From assembly GCF_035967765.1 (NCBI RefSeq), contig NZ_JAYWIT010000014.1: a stretch of 64,000 nt of DNA. The stretch is one strand, 5' to 3'. The notes below the pieces were generated by a model. The model had not been told where the DNA came from and ran no database searches. It saw only the letters and a list, made by a program, of their open reading frames with translations. Position 1 is the stretch's first letter. Every line of letters starts with the position of its first letter. Below, in pieces: positions 57,697 to 64,000 of this stretch. The position numbers and the translations under genes are program-made. The stretch comes from Conexibacter stalactiti (GTDB lineage: Bacteria; Actinomycetota; Thermoleophilia; Solirubrobacterales; Solirubrobacteraceae).

Positions 57697-58598
57697 GCGG
57701 CCCGCGCGTCTCGCTGCTGCGCTCGCTGGAGGCGGAGGCCGTGCACGCCGTGCGCGAGGTCGCCGCCGAGCTGGAGCGGCCGGTGCTGCTGTTCAGCGGC
57801 GGCAAGGACTCGATCGCGCTGCTGCGCGTCGCCGAGAAGGCGTTCCGGCCGGCGCCGCTGCCGTTCCCGGTCCTGCACGTCGACACCGGCCACAACTTTC
57901 CCGAGGTGCTGGAGTTCCGCGACCGCCGCATCGCCGAGGCCGGCCACCGCCTGATCGTCGCCTCGGTGCAGGACTCGATCGACGCCGGCCGCGTCAAGGA
58001 GCAGGAGCCGGGCGCCTCGCGCAACCGGCTGCAGACGCGCACGCTGCTCGACGCGCTGGAGGAGCATCGCTTCGACGCCGCCTTCGGCGGGGCGCGCCGC
58101 GACGAGGAGCGCGCCCGCGCGAAGGAGCGCGTGCTCTCGTTCCGCGACGAGTTCGGCCAGTGGGAGCCGCGCCAGCAGCGGCCCGAGCCGTGGGCGATCT
58201 ACAACGGCCGCATCCGCCGCGGCGAGCACGTGCGCGTCTTCCCGCTCTCCAACTGGACCGAGCTGGACGTCTGGCGCTACGTCGAGGCGGAGGGGCTGGA
58301 GCTGCCGTCGATCTACTTCGCCCACCGCCGCCGCGTGATCGAGCGCGACGGGATGCTGCTGGCGTGGTCGCAGTGGGTTCAGCCGCAGGATGGCGAGCAG
58401 GTGCTCGACGAGCAGGTCCGCTACCGCACCGTCGGCGACCTGACGGTGACCGGCGCGGTCCGTTCGGAGGCGCGCGACATCACCGCCGTGATCTCCGAGA
58501 TCGAGGCGTCGAACGTCTCCGAGCGCGGCGAGACGCGCGCCGACGACCGCACGTCGGAGGCGGCGATGGAGGATCGCAAGCGAGAGGGCTACTTCTGA
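57693..58598 (+). CDS. cysD: Sulfate adenylyltransferase subunit 2 (CysD)
   Basis: A 301-residue ATP sulfurylase small subunit. VLLFSGGKDSIALLRVAEKAF (31-51) is the PP-loop, VLHVDTGHNFPEVLEFRD and AFGGARRDEERARAKERVLSFRDEFGQW are the CysD signatures, and the C-terminus EDRKREGYF is typical. With CysN it makes adenosine 5'-phosphosulfate from ATP and sulfate. GTG 57693 overlaps the sulfotransferase stop; its own stop overlaps the CysNC ATG by one base (TGATG). Confidence 0.95.
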   Translation: MSGPRVSLLRSLEAEAVHAVREVAAELERPVLLFSGGKDSIALLRVAEKAFRPAPLPFPVLHVDTGHNFPEVLEFRDRRIAEAGHRLIVASVQDSIDAGRVKEQEPGASRNRLQTRTLLDALEEHRFDAAFGGARRDEERARAKERVLSFRDEFGQWEPRQQRPEPWAIYNGRIRRGEHVRVFPLSNWTELDVWRYVEAEGLELPSIYFAHRRRVIERDGMLLAWSQWVQPQDGEQVLDEQVRYRTVGDLTVTGAVRSEARDITAVISEIEASNVSERGETRADDRTSEAAMEDRKREGYF

Positions 58599-60475
58599 TG
58601 GCGCAACGCGAGCTGCTGCGGCTGGCGACGGCCGGCTCGGTCGACGACGGCAAGTCGACGCTGCTGGGCCGGCTGCTGCTCGACACGAAGCTGCTGCTGA
58701 GCGACCAGCTGGAGGCCGTCTCCAGAGATGGCGAAGGACCCGACCTGGCGGCGCTGACCGACGGCCTGCGGGCCGAGCGCGAGCAGGGGATCACGATCGA
58801 CGTCGCCTACCGCTTCTTCGCGACGCCGCGGCGTTCCTTCATCCTCGCCGACACGCCGGGTCACGAGCGCTACACGCGCAACATGTTCACCGGCGCCTCG
58901 ACCGCCGACCTCGCGATCGTGCTCGTCGACGCGCGCCACGGCGTCGTCACGCAGACGCGCCGCCACACGCAGATCTCGGCGCTGCTGGGGATCCGCCACG
59001 TCGTCACGTGCGTCAACAAGATGGACCTCGTCGGCTGGGAGCAGGAGCGCTTCGAGGCGGTCGCCGCCGACGTGCGCGAGCTGGCGCAGCGGCTCGCGAT
59101 CCCCGATCCGCTCGTGCTGCCGATCAGCGCGCTGCACGGGGACAACGTCGTCGACCGCTCCGAGCGCTCGCCGTGGTACGACGGGCCGCCGCTGCTGGAG
59201 CACCTGGAGCAGCTCGACGTCGCCGCTGATCGCGACCTGTCGCGGCTGCGGCTGCCGGTGCAGTGGGTGGCGCGGCCGGCGAATGCCCGCCGCCGCGGCT
59301 ACGCCGGCCAGCTCGCCGCCGGCACGCTGCGCGCCGGCGATCCGGTCGTCGTGCTGCCGGCGGGCACGCGCACGACGGTGAGCGCCGTCGACACGCTCGA
59401 CGACGATGCAGGGGACGCCTCCGGCAACGGCGCCGGTCCGGTCGTCGCGGTGCCGCCGCTGTCGGTCACCGTCGAGCTGGCCGACGACGTCGACGTCGGG
59501 CGCGGCGACGTGCTCGTCTCGCCCGGCAGCGAGCCGCCGGCGGCGCGCGAGCTGGAGGCGACGATCTGCTGGATGGCGGAGGAGCCGCTGCGACCGGGCC
59601 GCCGCTACGCGCTCAAGCACACGACGCGAACCGTGCGCGCGACGGTGCAGGCGCTGCACGAGCGGATCGACCCGGAGACGCTCGCGCCGGAGCGCGAGCC
59701 GGCGGCGCTGGCGCTCAACGACATCGGCCGCGTGACGCTGCGGACCAGCTCGGTCGTGCTCGCCGATCCGTACGCCGAGAACCGCGTCACCGGCGCCTTC
59801 GTGCTGATCGACGAGCACGACAACGACACCGTCGCCGCCGGCCTGGTGCTCAGCGCGCGCGAGGTCAGACCGGCGCGCGAGGGCCGCCGCGACGTCACCT
59901 GGCACGCCTCGTCGCTGGAGCGCGAGCGCCGCTGGGGCGCGCTCGGCACGCGCGGCGCGACCGTCTGGCTGACCGGCCTGCCGGCGTCGGGCAAGTCGAC
60001 GATCGCCGTCGAGCTGGAGCGGGCGCTGGTCGACTCCGGCCGCGCCGCCTACCTGCTCGACGGCGACAATATCCGCTACGGCCTCTCGGACGACCTCGGC
60101 TTCTCGCCCGGCGACCGCGCCGAGCACATCCGCCGCGTCGGCCACGTCGCCCGCCTGATCGCCGACTCCGGCACGGTCGCGGTCGTCTCGCTCGTCTCGC
60201 CGATGGCGGCCGATCGCGAGGCCGTCCGCGAGCTGCACGACGCGGCCGGCCTGGCCTTCCTCGAGGTGTTCGTCGACACGACGCCCGAGGAGTGCGAGCG
60301 GCGCGATCCGAAGGGGCTGTACGCGCGCGCCAGAGCGGGGGAGATCAAGGGCTTCACCGGCGTCGACGCGCCGTACGAGCGCCCGCGCACGCCCGATCTG
60401 CACGTCCCGACCGCCGAGGTCGAGGTCGCGCCCGCCGTCGCGCGGATCGTGGAGCTGCTCAGGGATGATCAGTAG
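58598..60475 (+). CDS. cysNC: Bifunctional sulfate adenylyltransferase subunit 1 / adenylylsulfate kinase (CysNC)
   Basis: A 625-residue two-function protein. The N-terminal GTPase (CysN) has GSVDDGKSTLLGRLL (13-27), DTPGHERYTRNM and NKMD; an EF-Tu-like barrel follows, with an Asp/Gly insert at about 265-290. The C-terminal APS kinase (CysC) begins WGALGTRGATVWLTGLPASGKSTIAVELE with its P-loop near 460-468, then LDGDNIRYGLSDDLGFSPGDRAEHIRRVG. It completes PAPS synthesis in one polypeptide, supplying the Stf0 enzyme and possibly assimilation. No reductase genes follow, so the local purpose looks like sulfation. Confidence 0.94.
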   Translation: MAQRELLRLATAGSVDDGKSTLLGRLLLDTKLLLSDQLEAVSRDGEGPDLAALTDGLRAEREQGITIDVAYRFFATPRRSFILADTPGHERYTRNMFTGASTADLAIVLVDARHGVVTQTRRHTQISALLGIRHVVTCVNKMDLVGWEQERFEAVAADVRELAQRLAIPDPLVLPISALHGDNVVDRSERSPWYDGPPLLEHLEQLDVAADRDLSRLRLPVQWVARPANARRRGYAGQLAAGTLRAGDPVVVLPAGTRTTVSAVDTLDDDAGDASGNGAGPVVAVPPLSVTVELADDVDVGRGDVLVSPGSEPPAARELEATICWMAEEPLRPGRRYALKHTTRTVRATVQALHERIDPETLAPEREPAALALNDIGRVTLRTSSVVLADPYAENRVTGAFVLIDEHDNDTVAAGLVLSAREVRPAREGRRDVTWHASSLERERRWGALGTRGATVWLTGLPASGKSTIAVELERALVDSGRAAYLLDGDNIRYGLSDDLGFSPGDRAEHIRRVGHVARLIADSGTVAVVSLVSPMAADREAVRELHDAAGLAFLEVFVDTTPEECERRDPKGLYARARAGEIKGFTGVDAPYERPRTPDLHVPTAEVEVAPAVARIVELLRDDQ

Positions 60476-60499
60476 ATCACTCGACTGAGGAGCGCAGCG

Positions 60500-61855
60500 A
60501 TGGCGGCGACGGCGAACGACGGGCTCGGCGGCAGCGCGGAGGCGCTCGGCCACGTCGAGCGGGCGACCGACGCGCTGCTGCACTTCCGCGGCGACGTCGA
60601 GACGGAGGTGGCGGCGGCACGCGCGAGCGACCCGACCTGCGTGATCGGCCACGTGCTCGACGCCTACCTGCACCTGCTGACGACCCAGCCGGATGACGCC
60701 GCGGCCGCCGCCGAGCGCTTCCCGGCGGCCCTTGCGGCGATCCCGCGAGAGCGGCTGAGCGGCCGCGAGCGCGGTCACGTCGAGGCGGTCGAGCGCCTGC
60801 TGGCGGGCGACATGCTCGGCGCCGGCGAGCGCCTGCTGGAGGTCACGCGCGACCATCCGCGCGACGCGCTCGCGCTCGCCGTCGGCCATCAGCTCGACTT
60901 CTTCACCGGCGACGCGATCGTGCTGCGCGACCGCGTCGGCGGAGCGCTGTCGGCATGGAGCGAGGACGACCCGTGGTTCGGCCCGGTGCTCGGGATGTAC
61001 GCCTTCGGACTGGAGGAGGCCGGCCACTACGACCGCTCCGAGGAGGTCGCGCTGCGCGCGGTCGAGCTGGACGGGCGCGACGTCTGGGGCATCCATGCCG
61101 TCGCGCACACGTACGAGATGCAGGGCCGCGTCGAGGAGGGCATGCGCTACCTGGAGGCGCGCGAGCGCGACTGGGCCGAGGGCAACTTCTTCACCGCCCA
61201 CAACTGGTGGCACTACTGCCTCTACGCGCTCGAGGCCGGCGAGGTCGACCAGGCGCTCGAGATCTACGACCGCGAGCTGCACCACCCCGGCGTCGAGCCG
61301 TTCGCGCTGCGGCTGCTCGACGCCGCCGCGCTGCTGTGGCGGCTCTACCTGGAGGGCGACGACCAGACCGAGCGCTGGCGCGAGCTGGCGCGGGCGTGGG
61401 AGCAGAAGATCGAGCCTGCCTTCTACGCCTTCAACGACATGCACGCGGTGATGGCGTACGTCGGCGCCGGCGAGATCGCGCGCGCCGAGCGGCTCGTCGC
61501 CGACCGCCGCCGCTACGTCGAGACGACCCCCGCGCAGGTGACCAACGTCACGATGACGCTCGACGTCGGCATCCCCGTCTGCGCCTCGTTCATCGCGTTC
61601 GGGCAGGGCCGCTATGACGAGGTCGTCGAGCTGCTGCACCCGATCCGCCGCCGGATCAACGCGTTCGGCGGCAGTCATGCGCAGCGCGACGCCGTCTACA
61701 AGACGCTGCTGGAGGCGGCGATCCGCTCGGGCCGGCTCGCGCTCGCACGGACGCTCGCCAGCGAGCGCCTGTTCGTGCGCCCCAGCAGCCCCTACAACGG
61801 CCTCAAGCTGGCGCAGATCACGCAGCGGGAGCAGGAGGTCGCCGAACGTCGATGA
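60500..61855 (+). CDS. Tetratricopeptide-repeat protein (TTC38-like)
   Basis: A 451-residue all-helical protein resembling the TTC38 family: long helix pairs run through the entire length, with VIGHVLDAYLHLLT, LALAVGHQLDFFTGD, MYAFGLEEAGHYDRSEEVALRAVELDGRDVWGIHAVAHTYEMQGRVEEG (TPR unit, about 168-215), and HNWWHYCLYALEAGEVDQALEIYD. The conserved HAVAHTYEM...HNWWH pattern is the family hallmark. Function is unproven; it may scaffold or bind a small molecule. ATG 60500 follows GAGGAGCG, 25 bases after the cysNC stop, so it probably belongs to the same operon. Confidence 0.86.
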   Translation: MAATANDGLGGSAEALGHVERATDALLHFRGDVETEVAAARASDPTCVIGHVLDAYLHLLTTQPDDAAAAAERFPAALAAIPRERLSGRERGHVEAVERLLAGDMLGAGERLLEVTRDHPRDALALAVGHQLDFFTGDAIVLRDRVGGALSAWSEDDPWFGPVLGMYAFGLEEAGHYDRSEEVALRAVELDGRDVWGIHAVAHTYEMQGRVEEGMRYLEARERDWAEGNFFTAHNWWHYCLYALEAGEVDQALEIYDRELHHPGVEPFALRLLDAAALLWRLYLEGDDQTERWRELARAWEQKIEPAFYAFNDMHAVMAYVGAGEIARAERLVADRRRYVETTPAQVTNVTMTLDVGIPVCASFIAFGQGRYDEVVELLHPIRRRINAFGGSHAQRDAVYKTLLEAAIRSGRLALARTLASERLFVRPSSPYNGLKLAQITQREQEVAERR

Positions 61856-61941
61856 GACCCGGTGGACCAATGCGCACGCGGTGCAGAAGCGCCGAAGCGG
61901 CCTTGGCGCGACCTTCCGTACGAAGAATCTCGAAACGGTTC

Positions 61942-61970
61942 CTTGACAATCTCGACAAAGTCGATCAAGT
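61942..61970 (+). promoter_or_regulatory. Promoter/operator region of the DUF427 gene
   Basis: TTGACA (61943-61948) is a perfect -35 box; a convincing -10 is not seen. It overlaps an inverted repeat TCGAC-AAA-GTCGA (61952-61964), itself nested between CTTGA and TCAAG. The AT-rich stretch is the only one between the TPR and DUF427 genes, so a repressor or activator site here is likely. Confidence 0.4.
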
Positions 61971-62043
61971 TAAGCGACATTGAGTGGGAGCGCGGCCACG
62001 ACGCGCTCCCGGGCCTCACCCGACCTCCCCAGGAGAGCCTCCC

Positions 62044-62853
62044 GTGTCCACGTCCCTCGAGAACAAGAAGATCGTCAGCGGCGACCCGGCCGGCAGAGCG
62101 TTTCGGCAGGAGCGCGTCGCCGTGCTGCCGGTCGCAAAGCGGATCCGCGGCCTCTTCGCCGGTCGCACCGTCGTCGACTCGACCGCCGCGCTGATCCTCT
62201 TCGAGCACGACCACCTGCCCGTCTACTACTTCCCCGTCGCCGACGTCGACGAGGCGGTGCTCGTGCCGTCGGAGAAGTCGACCCACTGCCCGTACAAGGG
62301 TGACGCCAGCTACTGGTCGATCGCGATCGGCGACCGCGTCGCGCTCGAGGCGGTCTGGGGCTACGAGCAGGGGATCGAGGGCGCGCCCGACCTGCGCGGC
62401 TACCGCGCCTTCTACTGGAACGCGCTCGACCATTGGTTCGAGGAGGACGAGGAGGTCTTCGTCCACGCGAGAGATCCCTTCAAGCGGATCGACACGCTGC
62501 GCAGCTCGCGCCACGTGCGGATCGAGCTGGACGGCGTCGTGCTGGCCGAGACGCGCCGCCCGACGCTGCTGTTCGAGACCGGCATCGCGACGCGCTACTA
62601 CATCCCGCGCGCCGACCTCAGAGCGGAGCTGCTGCGGTCGAGCGAGACCATCACCGCCTGCCCCTACAAGGGCAAGGCGAGCTATTACTCGGCGCAGGTC
62701 GGCGACCGCCTCGTCGAGGACATCGCCTGGACCTACACGTTCCCGATCCCGGACATCCCGAAGATCGAGCAGCTCGTCGCCTTCTATGACGAGCACGTCG
62801 ACGTGTGGGTCGACGGGGAGCTGCAGGAGCGCCCCGTCAGCACCTGGTCCTAG
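62044..62853 (+). CDS. Double DUF427-domain protein
   Basis: A 269-residue protein with two tandem DUF427 domains: the first about 20-150 with FFPVADVDEAVLVPSEKSTHCPYKGDASYW, the second about 155-260 with YYIPRADLRAELLRSSETITACPYKGKASYY. The CPYKG motif with its Cys is the diagnostic element of each. The family is common in actinobacteria and has no assigned reaction. No membrane segment is predicted. GTG 62044 follows AGGAGAGC. It lies between the sulfation operon and a flavoprotein gene, and has its own promoter candidate. Confidence 0.86.
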   Translation: MSTSLENKKIVSGDPAGRAFRQERVAVLPVAKRIRGLFAGRTVVDSTAALILFEHDHLPVYYFPVADVDEAVLVPSEKSTHCPYKGDASYWSIAIGDRVALEAVWGYEQGIEGAPDLRGYRAFYWNALDHWFEEDEEVFVHARDPFKRIDTLRSSRHVRIELDGVVLAETRRPTLLFETGIATRYYIPRADLRAELLRSSETITACPYKGKASYYSAQVGDRLVEDIAWTYTFPIPDIPKIEQLVAFYDEHVDVWVDGELQERPVSTWS

Positions 62854-62959
62854 CGCCAGCTCCGCGACCGAGACCGCACCGAGACCGCCGCCGCACCGGC
62901 CGGCGCGCTGCCCGCGCGCCGCCGCGCGGACCCCTGCCCGCCCGCATCGAGAGGACGCC

Positions 62960-64000
62960 GTGCCCACCCAGACCACCGAGACCCCGCCGCCCGCCGTCGC
63001 CGCACCCGCACCCGCACCCGCGGCCGCGCTTGCGCCGCAGCCGTTCGCGGCGCCCGCCGCGGCGCGCTTGGCGACTGAGCTGATCGCCGACGGCGCGCTG
63101 TCGCTGCCGTTGCGGGTCGACGGGGCCGTCGACTGGCGTGCGGCCGCCGCCGCGCTCGACCTCGCCGCTGCCGGCTCGATCGCCGTTGCGGCCGCACTGG
63201 CCGACCACTACCTCGCCGTCGCCGCGGTCGCGATCCACGGGGACGCGGACCAGCGCGCGGAGGCGATCGCGACGGGGGCCGCCGGCCACGCGCTGGCGAT
63301 CCCCGTCGCACCGCCCGGCCACGCCGCCGGCGAGCCGCAGCTGCTCGACGGCCAGCTCTCCGGCGAAGGCCTCGCCATCCCGCCGGAGCTGCCGCTCGGC
63401 ACGCTGCTGGTGCGCGCGCAGGACGAGCGCGGCGAGCGCGTCGCGCTGCTGCTCGACGCCGCCGCGCCCGGGGTGCGGATCGCCGACGGCCGCGTCGACC
63501 TCGCCGCGGTGCCGGTCGGCGACGCGGAGCTGCTGCCACGCTGGTCCGAGGAGCGGCTGCTGGGCGCCTCGGCGCTGCTGCACGCCGCCGTCTCCGTCGG
63601 CGCGACGATCGCGCTGCTGGAGGACGGCGCGCGCTTCGCTGCCACGCAGGGGCAGCCGTGGGCCGGGCGCACCTACGCGAGCCTGATCCACGACCCGCAC
63701 GTGATCCGCGGCTTCGGCCACAGCCGCGCGCACGCGCACGCCGCCCGTGCCGCGCTCGACCGCGCGGTGGAGGCAGCGGAGGCGGCCGACGCCGTCCACG
63801 CCGCGCTTGCCGCACAGGCGCTCGCGGCTGACGTCGCCGTCGCCGTCGGCGCGCTGCTGCCGGAGCTGCTGGGGCCGACCGCGGCCGAGCTGGAACCGCT
63901 GTGGACGCGGCTGCGGGCGCTGCGCGCGCACACGCTGCGCGACCCGATCTCCTGGCGTCACTACAGCGTCGGGCAGCAGCTGCTCGCCGCGGACTGGAGC
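62960..64000 (+). CDS. Acyl-CoA-dehydrogenase-fold flavoprotein, truncated by the window end
   Basis: An open frame of 347 codons continuing past the window. After a Thr/Pro/Ala-rich N-terminus (TETPPPAVAAPAPAPAAA) it has an acyl-CoA-dehydrogenase-like layout: N-terminal helices, a beta middle domain (about 85-200, with LLLDAAAPGVRIADGRVDL), and C-terminal helices including GATIALLEDGARFAATQGQPWAGRTYAS in place of the usual RxQFG region. Catalytic Glu and the GSD motif are not seen. Proteins of this divergent type include sulfur-acquisition monooxygenases (SfnB/DszC relatives), which would suit the sulfur-related neighbours; that is an inference. GTG 62960 is preceded by GAGAGGAC. Confidence 0.7.
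   Translation, partial: MPTQTTETPPPAVAAPAPAPAAALAPQPFAAPAAARLATELIADGALSLPLRVDGAVDWRAAAAALDLAAAGSIAVAAALADHYLAVAAVAIHGDADQRAEAIATGAAGHALAIPVAPPGHAAGEPQLLDGQLSGEGLAIPPELPLGTLLVRAQDERGERVALLLDAAAPGVRIADGRVDLAAVPVGDAELLPRWSEERLLGASALLHAAVSVGATIALLEDGARFAATQGQPWAGRTYASLIHDPHVIRGFGHSRAHAHAARAALDRAVEAAEAADAVHAALAAQALAADVAVAVGALLPELLGPTAAELEPLWTRLRALRAHTLRDPISWRHYSVGQQLLAADWS

Noticed and set aside
58589..61870. 1093-codon minus-strand frame
   Set aside because: Spans cysNC and the TPR gene in antisense; no motif, typical GC shadow.

Overview
The window is GC-rich (third codon positions almost all G or C), gene-dense bacterial chromosome. The mix of families (an F420-type LLM oxidoreductase, a LAL-type LuxR regulator, fused isobutyryl-CoA mutase, FadE-like acyl-CoA dehydrogenase pairs, an Stf0 sulfotransferase, a membrane NACHT NTPase) points to an actinobacterium. 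A deep-branching soil lineage such as the Solirubrobacterales (Conexibacter-like) fits best; this is an inference from gene content, not a phylogeny. No rRNA, tRNA, insertion sequence, prophage or CRISPR array was seen.

Layout. 1-3.9 kb: the end of a PucR-type regulator, an exported GH3 glycosidase with a PA14 insert, and about 530 non-coding bases with strong hairpins. 3.9-6.8 kb: a cobalamin-riboswitch-controlled minus-strand operon encoding an exported alpha/alpha-toroid (prenyltransferase/squalene-oxidase repeat) protein, a MotA/TolQ/ExbB-like channel and a DUF2149 membrane protein; it looks like an undescribed corrinoid-related, proton-driven surface system. 6.8-8.1 kb: a methyltransferase and a divergent MerR regulator sharing a palindromic operator. 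8.3-12.4 kb: three exported proteins (two paralogues and an RCC1-repeat protein with a collagen-like segment). 12.5-16.5 kb: the B12-dependent mutase IcmF and a MarR regulator. 16.6-18.8 kb: a membrane protein plus an MbcA/ParS-RES toxin-antitoxin pair in one overlapping operon. 18.8-35.6 kb: mostly redox and hydrolase genes (F420 oxidoreductase, Rieske-FAD enzyme, haem peroxidase, alpha/beta hydrolases, NmrA-like protein, a sigma fragment with regions 3-4 only, a LAL regulator, a VOC-pyrophosphatase fusion, a membrane NACHT).

35.7-54.8 kb is a coherent catabolic island: a HAAT-type ABC importer with a permease-ATPase fusion and lipoprotein receptor, an acyl-CoA ligase, four acyl-CoA dehydrogenases, an enoyl-CoA hydratase, four SDRs, an MBL hydrolase, a nitronate-monooxygenase-like flavoprotein and a GntR/FCD regulator. 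AT-rich palindromes related to AATCATATGTATGATT stand in front of five of its transcription units and a half-site precedes the regulator gene, suggesting one regulon for importing and beta-oxidising an unidentified hydrophobic carboxylate. A GAP-family membrane protein and an orphan PIN toxin sit inside this stretch.

54.9-64.0 kb: an RNHCP zinc protein, then a sulfur region: a sulfatase, a divergent Stf0 sulfotransferase overlapping CysD and CysNC (the PAPS supply), a TPR protein, a double-DUF427 protein and the start of an acyl-CoA-dehydrogenase-like flavoprotein that runs off the window.
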